In this document: piece after piece, positions 31,634 through 39,153 of the stretch
How positions within the stretch are numbered: position 1 is the first letter of the stretch
Layout: each line of letters opens with the position of its first letter
From: an uncultured Oscillospiraceae bacterium
GTDB lineage: Bacteria > Bacillota > Clostridia > Oscillospirales > Acutalibacteraceae
DNA length: 56,388 nt
Assembly: GCA_900543305.1 (NCBI GenBank)
Contig: UQQZ01000006.1
Span: 1 to 56,388 of the forward strand
Direction of reading: 5' to 3'
Translations under genes and position numbers: made by a program
Notes under the pieces: generated by a model
What the model was told of the DNA's origin: nothing
Databases searched by the model: none
The model's input: only the letters and a program-made list of their open reading frames with translations

Positions 31634-31662
31634 TTGACAATTTTTCGGGATAGGGATATAAT
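31634..31662 (+). promoter_or_regulatory. Consensus sigma-A promoter of the marR gene
   Basis: TTGACA (31634-31639), exactly 17 nt, TATAAT (31657-31662): a perfect match. The start codon is about 35 nt beyond the predicted transcription start, so a repressor (perhaps MarR itself) would be needed to keep it low. Confidence 0.9.
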
Positions 31663-31704
31663 GATAAAATAGAAAAACATATGTAGTGAAAGGAGCAATG
31701 ACCA

Positions 31705-32166
31705 TTGGGCGCACCGGAAAAGCAGGACAGCCAAGAGCGTTCCCTGGATTTTACCCGGGAGCTGGGACGGGCGGTCACATTTTTGCACCGCAGCCGCAGC
31801 CGGTTCATGGCCGAACGCCTGCGGGACCTGGGATTTTCGGGGGCCATGTTTTTGATTTTGCTCCACATTGACCGCCATCCCGGAACCACCCAGGACAGCA
31901 TTGCCAATCACATGTTTATCAACAAATGCAATGTGGCCAGGCACACCAAAAAGCTGGAGCTGCTGGGGTATCTCTATCGGGAGACCGATCAGACGGACCG
32001 GCGGCAGAACAATCTCTATTTAACACAGCGGGGAAAGGAATTGGCCCCGGTGATCCGCCAGTATCTGGGAGATTGGGGACGAACCATCACCGCAGATCTC
32101 ACAGATCAGGAGTGCGCCACGCTGATTGCCCTGCTGACGAAAATGACCGGTCAAAATCACACCTGA
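31705..32166 (+). CDS. MarR-family transcriptional regulator
   Basis: 153 residues with a winged helix: helix 2-3 is TTQDSIANHMFINKCNVARHTKKLELLGYL and the wing is ETDQTDRRQNNLYLT. MarR proteins are dimeric repressors responding to small aromatic ligands or oxidants. TTG at 31705 is used because AAAGGAG (31689-31695) precedes it; the ATG at 31698 is out of frame. No efflux or redox gene adjoins it, so its regulon lies elsewhere or is itself. Confidence 0.88.
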   Translation: MGAPEKQDSQERSLDFTRELGRAVTFLHRSRSRFMAERLRDLGFSGAMFLILLHIDRHPGTTQDSIANHMFINKCNVARHTKKLELLGYLYRETDQTDRRQNNLYLTQRGKELAPVIRQYLGDWGRTITADLTDQECATLIALLTKMTGQNHT

Positions 32167-32173
32167 GCATAGA

Positions 32174-32211
32174 AAAGGCCCGCCTTGGCAAATCGCCGAG
32201 ACGGGCCTTTT
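32174..32211. terminator. Terminator between marR and the transglutaminase gene
   Basis: AAGGCCCGCCTTGGC pairs with GCCGAGACGGGCCTT (two mismatches), followed by TTTTTG on the plus strand; A-rich on the other side. Confidence 0.85.
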
Positions 32212-32218
32212 TGTCATT

Positions 32219-34873
32219 TTAAAAGAGTACCGCACCGTACTGACACCACAGGCGGTTTTTCCAGGAAAGGGATTGCCGCAGCCGGGTTTCCATCCGGTCC
32301 AGCTCCTCCTGGAAAGGCTGAACCTCCTGGGCCGTGAGGGTGTGTTGGCTGAATCTGGCCTTCAGGGCCAGCTGACGCAGTTCTTCAGGTGGGGTATCCT
32401 TCCATTGGGGAATCCACCGTTGGCCAGCCTGATACAGGGAAAGTATCTGACCGTACAAAGCCAAGACAGCCTGATTTCGGTTGGACTGCCGGAAGCTGCG
32501 TTGCCGAGCTCTCAGGATAGCCTTCCGCCGGATCAGGAGAGCCAAAGTACCCAGAAGGAGAATGCCTACCACGATTCCTCCGGCTGCTAGCCATGCCATT
32601 CCGCCAGTCCCTTGGTTCTCGTCCGAACTGCCGGTAGTTCCTGTCATGGGAGAGGGACTGGGGCTGGAAGATTGGCCGGGAGCGGGAGTGGCGCTTTCCT
32701 GGGGAGCCGCAGAGGGAGTGGGGGAAGGAGAGGGAGACAGGGAAGCGTCCGGTACGGGAGAAGGCGTGGGAGTTTCCTGGGGCGGCATGGCGTCATCAGA
32801 AGCGGCAGGGGCCAGTTGACTGGCCGGAGTGACCTCCATGGGGACCCATCCCATACCGCCCAGATAGACTTCCACCCAGGCGTGGGCGTTGTAGTCAGGT
32901 ACCTCCACCCAGCCTTCCTGACTGGAAGGAACCGCATACCCCTCCGCATATCGAGCGGGGATGCCCAGGGTTCGCAGCAAAGCCACTGCCGTGGTGGCAA
33001 AGTGGACACAGTAGCCCTGGTGGCTTTCCAGCAGGAAGTATTCCACAAAGTCCTCTCCTTGGGGTGTGACAGGGGGATTCAAGGTGTAGGTGCACTGGGC
33101 CGCCAAGGTGTTGGCGATTTGTTTGACCACATCCGGAACCGAATAGAATCCCTCTTCTGCAGAGGCCAATTGGGTGGGAAAGTATTCCTGTAAATAAGCG
33201 GTGAGGGTTTCCTTCAATTCGGCGGGCAGCCGGGTGTAAGTGTCGTAGACAAACCGGTTGTATCCCTCCACCACTTGGACCAGGTCCTTTTGCTCCTGGC
33301 TGAGAAATTGCAGCCCTTCTTCGGGGACCGTCCAGAGATCCGCCTGTTTGGAAGGGAGTGGTTTCCCGTCTTTATAGATGCTCTGATTGAGGAGATCCAT
33401 CAAGGATCGGAGCCCGAAGATGGAGTTGGCGCTGTCAGTGTCGCTGTTTTCCCCCAGATAGCCTGAGAGAATGATCCATTGGACACGTTCGGGGTACGTC
33501 CTGGCTACGTTGGGAAGGCCCCATGCTTCCAGGGTGTAGTCAGGGGTGCCGCTGAAAAATCGGGTGGATTGAAGAAATCCGTCGGCAGCATATTCCATGG
33601 AATCCAGATCCACGCTGTCGCCAATAAGTCCGTAAGGGACGTAAATACACCGGGGATTGCTTCCCACATTTTCCACAGTAACCTGATAAGACAGGGAAAA
33701 ATCTGGGGAAAAGGTGTTGTACATCCGGTCCAGGAGAGTTTGGGAGGTTTCCCCGTGCAGGAGTTCTTCCAGCCGTGCCTGATCCTCCGATCCCAGTCGT
33801 TCCCAACTGCCTCCGGTATACACACTGCCCACAAAGCTTTTCAGGTAATCCTTTTTCAGGTTGGACAGGGTGCCGGCAAAATCGTCCTTATCCATCGTTT
33901 CCCAGTTGATTTGGGTGCTTTCCCAATCGTACTTGACCCGGAGAACCGTTTCCCCGGTGTAGCTGCGTGCTCCCAGAGAGGAAAGATTGACACGTCCGTT
34001 GTTGTTGCCCATGCCTCCTTCCAGGGTGGCTTCCAGGCCGAAGCCCTGGGTCAAGCCTTCCTTCAGGTCGGTGACCAGTTGAGGGCGTTCATAGGACGAC
34101 TGGGGAAAGAGCAGATAGGTAAGGGCCATACACAGAACCGCCCCGGGCAGCAGCAACAGCATGGCCGGCCGGGCGGAAATTCCTCCGGAAGCGTGAAAGC
34201 CCTTCCGATCTTCCAGCAGCCGGTGGCGTTTTCCCAGGGAAGGGGAATACAGGAGAAGCAGCAGCCAAAAAAGCAGCAAAGCTCCCAAATAGGGAACAGG
34301 GGGCACCAAGGAGATAACCATGGGAAAAAGAAGCAATAGCCCGGTCAACAAAAAGGCGCCCAACCCGCTTTTGCACCGGATCAGGAACCAGGCCAGGAAA
34401 AATAGGTAGGGGAATCCGAAAAGGCAGAAAAACAGGGTGCACTGTGTAGTGATATCCGAAGACCGGGAAGATTGGGTCACCAGCTGGGGCAAAGCCGCTC
34501 CCAATTTGTCCCCATAGCAGGTCAATACATAGTTGACAGTGTGGGCGCATCCCTGGACCAAATCCTCGAAACGCAGAAAGACCACGGCCATCCAACAGCC
34601 GATGCCCAGCAGAGCCAGAATCCAAGAGGGATGTTTGCGCAGGAACAGGGCCAGGGAATAGAGCAGGCAAATCACTCCGCAGGGGAGGGCAAACCGGAGA
34701 TCCACGGGAATTTCGAAAGCGCTGAAAAAGCACCCTAAACTTCCCACCCCGCCCAGCAGCAGAAGGACCCCATAGAAGAGAAACTGGGAGAAGCTTCCCG
34801 GTTCGGGGTAGAGAATGCGGGGGGGGTCCAGCAAACGAGGCTGGTCTCCGGAGCTTTTTTTCTTTTTCGCCAA
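32219..34873 (-). CDS. Transglutaminase-like membrane protein (TgpA/DUF3488 type)
   Basis: 884 residues. About six membrane helices occupy residues 25-230; a large extracytoplasmic part follows with the transglutaminase-like core near residues 600-660: catalytic Cys in HQGYCVHFATTAVALLR, His in YNAHAWVEVY, and the acidic position reads WVPMEVTP. A Pro/Ser-rich spacer (near 700-745), one more helix and a C-terminal cytoplasmic DUF4129-like region complete it. Role of the family is unknown; it always sits with MoxR and DUF58 genes, as here. The start is TTG at 34873 behind AAGGAGGG, 12 nt after the DUF58 stop. Confidence 0.9.
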   Translation of the reverse strand: MAKKKKSSGDQPRLLDPPRILYPEPGSFSQFLFYGVLLLLGGVGSLGCFFSAFEIPVDLRFALPCGVICLLYSLALFLRKHPSWILALLGIGCWMAVVFLRFEDLVQGCAHTVNYVLTCYGDKLGAALPQLVTQSSRSSDITTQCTLFFCLFGFPYLFFLAWFLIRCKSGLGAFLLTGLLLLFPMVISLVPPVPYLGALLLFWLLLLLYSPSLGKRHRLLEDRKGFHASGGISARPAMLLLLPGAVLCMALTYLLFPQSSYERPQLVTDLKEGLTQGFGLEATLEGGMGNNNGRVNLSSLGARSYTGETVLRVKYDWESTQINWETMDKDDFAGTLSNLKKDYLKSFVGSVYTGGSWERLGSEDQARLEELLHGETSQTLLDRMYNTFSPDFSLSYQVTVENVGSNPRCIYVPYGLIGDSVDLDSMEYAADGFLQSTRFFSGTPDYTLEAWGLPNVARTYPERVQWIILSGYLGENSDTDSANSIFGLRSLMDLLNQSIYKDGKPLPSKQADLWTVPEEGLQFLSQEQKDLVQVVEGYNRFVYDTYTRLPAELKETLTAYLQEYFPTQLASAEEGFYSVPDVVKQIANTLAAQCTYTLNPPVTPQGEDFVEYFLLESHQGYCVHFATTAVALLRTLGIPARYAEGYAVPSSQEGWVEVPDYNAHAWVEVYLGGMGWVPMEVTPASQLAPAASDDAMPPQETPTPSPVPDASLSPSPSPTPSAAPQESATPAPGQSSSPSPSPMTGTTGSSDENQGTGGMAWLAAGGIVVGILLLGTLALLIRRKAILRARQRSFRQSNRNQAVLALYGQILSLYQAGQRWIPQWKDTPPEELRQLALKARFSQHTLTAQEVQPFQEELDRMETRLRQSLSWKNRLWCQYGAVLF

Positions 34874-34885
34874 TGAGATCCCTCC

Positions 34886-36094
34886 TTACAGCAAAAATCC
34901 GTTGAGATTTTCGGCCACCCGCCCTGGGCGGATCACCGTCAATTCCGCGTCGCTGCGGCCGGAATCGGGGCGGCTTTCTCGGGCTGCCCCAAAGGTCTGG
35001 GAAGCTTGCAGCACGCTGAGCCGGGCGGCGGGATAATGGGCCCGGAGCAGCCCCAGTACCGAGGTCTGGGGTTTGCAGCACAGATATAAACCGTGGGATA
35101 CCCCATTGGGAAGAACCTGCTGTTCCAGAGAGGGGAGGGGAGACAGTCCTCCGGTGGAAAGCACCTCCCGCCAAACGGGAAGCAGGTCTTCCGGCTGGGA
35201 AATTTCCAAGCAGCGCAGACAACCGGACCGAGTGTCCCAGTATCCCACCCGGTGAGCGGTTTCCCGATTGGCCAAAAAGCTGGACAAGGTGGCAAAGGCA
35301 TCCAGCAGGGCGTCAGCCTCCAAGCCGGTGCCGTTGAGATCCAGCAGGAAAAACAGGTGATCCGCAATGGGTAGCCCCAGTTCTTTCACCAAAGGCCGTC
35401 CCAGTTTTTGGGAAAGTTTCCAGTGGACCCGGGAAAGCCGGTCCCCTTCCCGGTAATCCCGCAGGGCAAACAATTCCGTAGGGTCATCCCCGGGCTTTTT
35501 CTGAGAGTAGCGTTCTCCTTCGTCGTCAGGGACGTTGCCTTCCTGAATCTCCAGTTCCACCCCCAGAACAGTTGGCCAAAAAAAAGCCGTGGCTTCCCGG
35601 AAACGGCTGCGGAAAACAGGCAGGGAAAAAAGTCCCAGATAGTCGCAGACCCAGAGCTTTTCCAAGTGGCAGATCACTTGGCCACAAGTGGGGGAAGAAA
35701 GCTGGTGTTCCAGCACTTGTGGCTGAGGTCCGGCGGTAAAGGTAAAGCGCTCCACCGCTTGCTGGCCGGTCAGCGTATTTTTTACTGTGAGCCTGGCCCG
35801 CATCCTGCCGCTGCAAAGGGGAGTGGTGTTCCAGACCCGCAGCCGCAGGGGAAGGGATTCCCCTTTCCGGGCTCCTCGAACCTGTTCCCGAAGTGCTTTT
35901 TTCTCCCCACTCTTGCTTCCGATTTCCAGGGAAAGCCGGGCCCCTAGCATTCCGGGCAGGGAAACCAGAAAGGCCACCACGGGAAACAGCAGGGAAAGCA
36001 CGAACACATAGAGGGAGAGATAGCCGTTGAAGAAGATAAAGAAGGCGCTGGTGCAAAGCAACAGCAGCCCATAGCAAAGTCTGTTTTTCAGCAT
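34886..36094 (-). CDS. DUF58 domain protein
   Basis: 402 residues: two N-terminal membrane helices (residues 3-46), then a beta domain and the DUF58 core with the signature LRDYREGDRLSRVHWKLSQ near residue 218, followed by a von Willebrand-A-like region with LDLNGTG. It works with a MoxR-type ATPase, by analogy with BatA-type systems. Middle gene of the moxR-DUF58-tgpA operon. Confidence 0.9.
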   Translation of the reverse strand: MLKNRLCYGLLLLCTSAFFIFFNGYLSLYVFVLSLLFPVVAFLVSLPGMLGARLSLEIGSKSGEKKALREQVRGARKGESLPLRLRVWNTTPLCSGRMRARLTVKNTLTGQQAVERFTFTAGPQPQVLEHQLSSPTCGQVICHLEKLWVCDYLGLFSLPVFRSRFREATAFFWPTVLGVELEIQEGNVPDDEGERYSQKKPGDDPTELFALRDYREGDRLSRVHWKLSQKLGRPLVKELGLPIADHLFFLLDLNGTGLEADALLDAFATLSSFLANRETAHRVGYWDTRSGCLRCLEISQPEDLLPVWREVLSTGGLSPLPSLEQQVLPNGVSHGLYLCCKPQTSVLGLLRAHYPAARLSVLQASQTFGAARESRPDSGRSDAELTVIRPGRVAENLNGFLL

Positions 36095-36140
36095 GAAACT
36101 CCCTCCTCCTTTTCAAGTTTCAACTGCACAAAAGGCCCAT

Positions 36141-37079
36141 TTACCCCACCACTTTGGGTGCGGGAACTGATTCCAACACCTCGGTCAACAGGGTGTGGGC
36201 GTTGCGGTCGCTCATCCGGGCCTGGGGATCGGGGGTGATCCTGTGTTCCAGCACATTGTAGTAAAGCAGCCGCACGTCTTCGGGAATCACATAATCCCGG
36301 CCGGCCATCCAGGCGGAGGCCCGGCATACCCGGATCAAAGCCCCGCCGGCCCGAGGACTGGCTCCCAGGCGAATCAGGGGGTGTTCCCGGGTGGCGGCGC
36401 ACAGCCGCGCCACATAGTGGTACAGCTCATCCGACACATGGACCAAAGCAACTTCCTCCTGCATGGTCTGAACCTCTTCCGAGGTGACCACCGATTGGAC
36501 CAGGTCTACAGGACGGGCTCCTTCCGTCTGTTTGAGGATCAGCACTTCCTGATCCAGAGAAGGGTAGCCGATGGAAAGGCGCATCATAAACCGATCCAGC
36601 TGGGATTCTGGCAAAAGTTGGGTGCCGGCAGAGCCCACGGGATTCTGAGTGGCGATCACCGTAAAAGGCTGGGGCAGAGGGTGACTGATGCCGTCCACCG
36701 TCACCTGGCCCTCCTCCATGGCCTCCAGCAGGGAGCTCTGGGTTTTGGCGCTGGTCCGATTAATTTCGTCGGCCAGGAACAAATTGCACAGAGCCGCCCC
36801 GGGACGATAGACAAACTCTCCCGTGGGCTGATCCCAAATGGAAAAGCCCACCACGTCTGCGGGCATGATTTCAGGGGTAAATTGAACCCGGTTGTAGCGA
36901 AGACTCATGGCCTTGGAAAAGGCCAAAGCCAAGGTGGTTTTCCCCACTCCGGGGTTGTCTTCCAACAGAATATGGCCCTTGGCCAAGATGGCCATCAGGA
37001 CTTTGCAAATGACGGTGTCCTTGCCCAGAATGACCTGGCGCACCTGGTTGACCACCGCCAAAGCTTTCGGTTGCAGCAT
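36141..37079 (-). CDS. MoxR-family AAA+ ATPase
   Basis: 312 residues. Walker A EDNPGVGKTTLA (about 39-50), Walker B LFLADEINR (near 100), sensor 1 VIATQNPVG and arginine-finger region SQLDRFMMRL are all intact. MoxR ATPases act as chaperone-like remodellers for DUF58/VWA partners. The ATG at 37079 is chosen because of AGAGGAGGG 7 nt upstream and the usual start; the in-frame extension upstream has no homology. First gene of the operon, behind a TATACT extended -10 promoter. Confidence 0.94.
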   Translation of the reverse strand: MLQPKALAVVNQVRQVILGKDTVICKVLMAILAKGHILLEDNPGVGKTTLALAFSKAMSLRYNRVQFTPEIMPADVVGFSIWDQPTGEFVYRPGAALCNLFLADEINRTSAKTQSSLLEAMEEGQVTVDGISHPLPQPFTVIATQNPVGSAGTQLLPESQLDRFMMRLSIGYPSLDQEVLILKQTEGARPVDLVQSVVTSEEVQTMQEEVALVHVSDELYHYVARLCAATREHPLIRLGASPRAGGALIRVCRASAWMAGRDYVIPEDVRLLYYNVLEHRITPDPQARMSDRNAHTLLTEVLESVPAPKVVG

Positions 37080-37148
37080 GGGATTCCCTCCTCTGTTTTT
37101 CCGCTGCTCTTCCAAAGAGCTTCCGCAAAAACAATTAAGAATGAAAGT

Positions 37149-37178
37149 AGTATACCATAATTTTTGGGGAGACCACAA
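37149..37178 (-). promoter_or_regulatory. Promoter of the moxR operon
   Basis: On the minus strand TATACT (37154-37149) preceded by TGG (extended -10); a poor -35, TTGTGG, lies 18 nt upstream. Confidence 0.55.
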
Positions 37179-37226
37179 GGCGATTGGTTTATTTTGTGAA
37201 ATTTAATGAGAGATTCTTGCAAAAAC

Positions 37227-37255
37227 TGTCCAAAAATCGGAAGAGGTGGTATAAT
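37227..37255 (+). promoter_or_regulatory. Extended -10 promoter of the 37304 gene
   Basis: TATAAT (37250-37255) with TGG immediately before it; the -35 (TGTCCA, 37227-37232) is weak. The leader is about 45 nt. Confidence 0.55.
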
Positions 37256-37303
37256 CAAATGTAAGGTGTTTTTTGTAGTGGGAACGGCGGGGAGGCAAGA
37301 GCC

Positions 37304-38419
37304 ATGGAGGTCAGGCAGGCAAAAGAAGCGGCCCGAAGGTGGGCGTGGGAGCAGGGAGAGAGAAACCCTGCTCTGGTAGGTGCTTATTTGGCGGGATCCA
37401 TCCTGGAAGCGGAAGAGGAGGAGGATTGGCCCGCCTCTTCCGACGTGGATGTGGTGCTGGTGTACTCCCGGGGTTGTTGTCCGGCCAAGTGGGGAAAGTT
37501 TCAGTTCCAAGGGGTCCTGCTGGAGGGAACATGTCTGGAAGAGGGAAGTTTGTCTTCCCTGGACCAGGTTCTCACTACCCACTATCTGGCCTATTCTCTC
37601 AACGCCGGGGAAATCCTCTGGGATCCCACGGGGTACTTCACCCGTCTGCACCGAGTGGTATCTGGAGCCTACGCTCAGGAGGAGTGGGTCCGTGCCCGGT
37701 GCCATGCCTTGGTAGAACAGGTGCGAAAAGGACTTTCCAACCCGCCCCAGGATGGGTTTCCTCAGCGGGTCAATGGGTGGCTGTTCCCCACGGGAATCAC
37801 CTGCTTTCCTTTGTTGGCAGCGGATCTGCGCAACTGCACCGTGCGCAAGCGTTATTCGGCGGCCCGGCAGACCCTGACCCGCCGGGGGTTGGAGGAGTAT
37901 TATCCCCAGCTTTTGGAACTGTTGGTGCCCCGGCCTCTGGGGCGGGAGAAACTGTTTTCCCATCTGGGGCAGCTGGAGGAGAGCTTCCGGCTGGCCAGCG
38001 GTTCCCAGGGGCCTTCCCGGGACTATCCTTTCCGAGGGGATATCTCTGCCCAAGGGGCTGCTGTGGCCTTGGAGGGGAGCCGGGAGCTGATCCGGTCCCC
38101 TTGGCCGGAGGAGACAGTATTCTGGATGGGGGCCACCTTTGCCCGGTGCCAGATCATTCTGGACCTGGACGACCCTGCTCTGGGAGCCCGGCGGCTGGAG
38201 GCCTTCCGGGCTTTTCTAGAAGATTTGGGCCTTCGGGACGAGGGGGATTTTACCAGCAGAAGCCGGAAGGTTTTGGAGTTTTTACCGGAGCTGGAGGACC
38301 TTGCCCGGGAGGTGGCCAGTCGTCGGGAAAGGGGCTTTCTGTCGAAAGATTTTGACAAAAAAGAGTTGACAAAGCCTGGCCGGGATGCTATAGTGAAGGC
38401 GTATTCTGATAGCATGTAA
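37304..38419 (+). CDS. Nucleotidyltransferase-fold protein, function unknown
   Basis: 371 residues. Residues 25-55 read GAYLAGSILEAEEEEDWPA then SSDVDVVLVY, which fits the polymerase-beta-like nucleotidyltransferase motif GS followed by DxD, so two metal-binding Asp residues are present. The rest (about 90-360) is helical and resembles no family I can name; it may be a substrate-binding region as in aminoglycoside adenylyltransferases or a toxin-antitoxin type nucleotidyltransferase. ATG 37304 follows GGCGGGGAGG. No partner gene lies on the same strand before a strong terminator. Confidence 0.72.
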   Translation: MEVRQAKEAARRWAWEQGERNPALVGAYLAGSILEAEEEEDWPASSDVDVVLVYSRGCCPAKWGKFQFQGVLLEGTCLEEGSLSSLDQVLTTHYLAYSLNAGEILWDPTGYFTRLHRVVSGAYAQEEWVRARCHALVEQVRKGLSNPPQDGFPQRVNGWLFPTGITCFPLLAADLRNCTVRKRYSAARQTLTRRGLEEYYPQLLELLVPRPLGREKLFSHLGQLEESFRLASGSQGPSRDYPFRGDISAQGAAVALEGSRELIRSPWPEETVFWMGATFARCQIILDLDDPALGARRLEAFRAFLEDLGLRDEGDFTSRSRKVLEFLPELEDLAREVASRRERGFLSKDFDKKELTKPGRDAIVKAYSDSM

Positions 38420-38426
38420 AGATGGA

Positions 38427-38489
38427 CTCACAGTTTTTGTAAGTCATTAGGGACTGTCTGAATGATTTACAAAAACTGTGAGTTTTTTT
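38427..38489 (+). terminator. Very long perfect-type terminator hairpin
   Basis: CTCACAGTTTTTGTAAGTCATT pairs over 22 positions with its copy at 38461-38482 (one mismatch), loop of 12 nt, then seven Ts. Stem length and AT-rich sequence exceed a normal terminator; it may derive from a palindromic mobile element. Confidence 0.8.
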
Positions 38490-38600
38490 AAGCCGGGGGT
38501 CTCCCTCTTCGGTGAAGCGCGAAGCCTCTCACACGCCAATGCTAGTCCGGCGCCGGCACTGCTAGCATAATACGATCTTTTATTATGGAGGTGCCGATTT

Positions 38601-38810
38601 ATGAACGGTACAGTCAAGTGGTTCAACGCAGAAAAAGGTTATGGCTTCATCTCCAACGACGAGGGCGGCGACGACGTGTTCGTGCATTTCTCCGCTATCG
38701 TGGCCGATGGTTTTAAGACCCTGGAAGAGGGCCAGAAGGTCACCTTCGAGACCGAACCCGATCCCAAGAACAGCGCCAAGCTGCGTGCTGTGAACGTCCA
38801 GAAGATCTAA
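38601..38810 (+). CDS. Cold-shock protein (CspA family)
   Basis: 69 residues, one cold-shock domain with the RNA-binding motifs KGYGFI (RNP1) and VFVHF (RNP2). It binds single-stranded RNA and DNA. ATG 38601 follows TATGGAGGTG. The 110-nt gap before it holds the palindrome-rich segment GCTAG-CCGGCGCCGG-GCTAGC, likely a structured 5' leader; the promoter there is unclear (CATAAT at 38566-38571). Confidence 0.95.
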   Translation: MNGTVKWFNAEKGYGFISNDEGGDDVFVHFSAIVADGFKTLEEGQKVTFETEPDPKNSAKLRAVNVQKI

Positions 38811-38828
38811 ACTCTTTTTGGAAAATGG

Positions 38829-38873
38829 GAACCGTCCTTCCAAATTCTGGGAGGGGCGGTTCTTATTTTTTTT
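38829..38873 (+). terminator. Terminator of the cold-shock gene
   Basis: GAACCGTCCTTCC pairs with GGGAGGGGCGGTTC (two mismatches), then an AT stretch with eight Ts. Confidence 0.85.
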
Positions 38874-38883
38874 GAAAAAATCC

Positions 38884-38912
38884 TTGACAAGGCAGAGAGG
38901 ATCCGTTATAAT
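38884..38912 (+). promoter_or_regulatory. Consensus promoter of tRNA-Gly
   Basis: TTGACA (38884-38889), 17 nt, TATAAT (38907-38912), a perfect match 36 nt before the tRNA. Confidence 0.9.
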
Positions 38913-38948
38913 AATCAAGCGCTGAAAAAATCGGCGAAAAAAGAAGAT

Positions 38949-39024
38949 GCGGGAGTAGCTCATCTGGTAGAGCGCCACCTTGCCAAGGTGGAGGTAGCGA
39001 GTTCGAGCCTCGTCTTCCGCTCCA
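38949..39024 (+). tRNA. tRNA-Gly, anticodon GCC
   Basis: A full 76-nt cloverleaf including encoded CCA. Acceptor GCGGGAG pairs with CTTCCGC (one G-T), the D arm holds GCTC/GAGC, the anticodon loop is TTGCCAA with GCC at 38982-38984, and the T arm has GAGTTCGAGCCTC. It serves GGC and GGT codons. Own promoter and terminator. Confidence 0.97.
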
Positions 39025-39027
39025 GTG

Positions 39028-39060
39028 AAACGGTGAACCAAACGGTTCGCCGTTTTTTGT
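39028..39060 (+). terminator. Terminator of tRNA-Gly
   Basis: AAACGGTGAACC pairs with GGTTCGCCGTTT (one mismatch), followed by TTTT. Confidence 0.87.
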
Positions 39061-39153
39061 TTTTGGAAAAACCCCTGGCGCAGGGATCGGTTCTGTGCTA
39101 TGATGGCTCCATAGGCAGGGGAGGGATCCCTGCGTGGAAGGGAGCGAGTGAAA

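Noticed and set aside
38427..38489. Miniature insertion element
   Set aside because: Long stem is suggestive, but no target-site duplication is visible and the T run and position fit a terminator.
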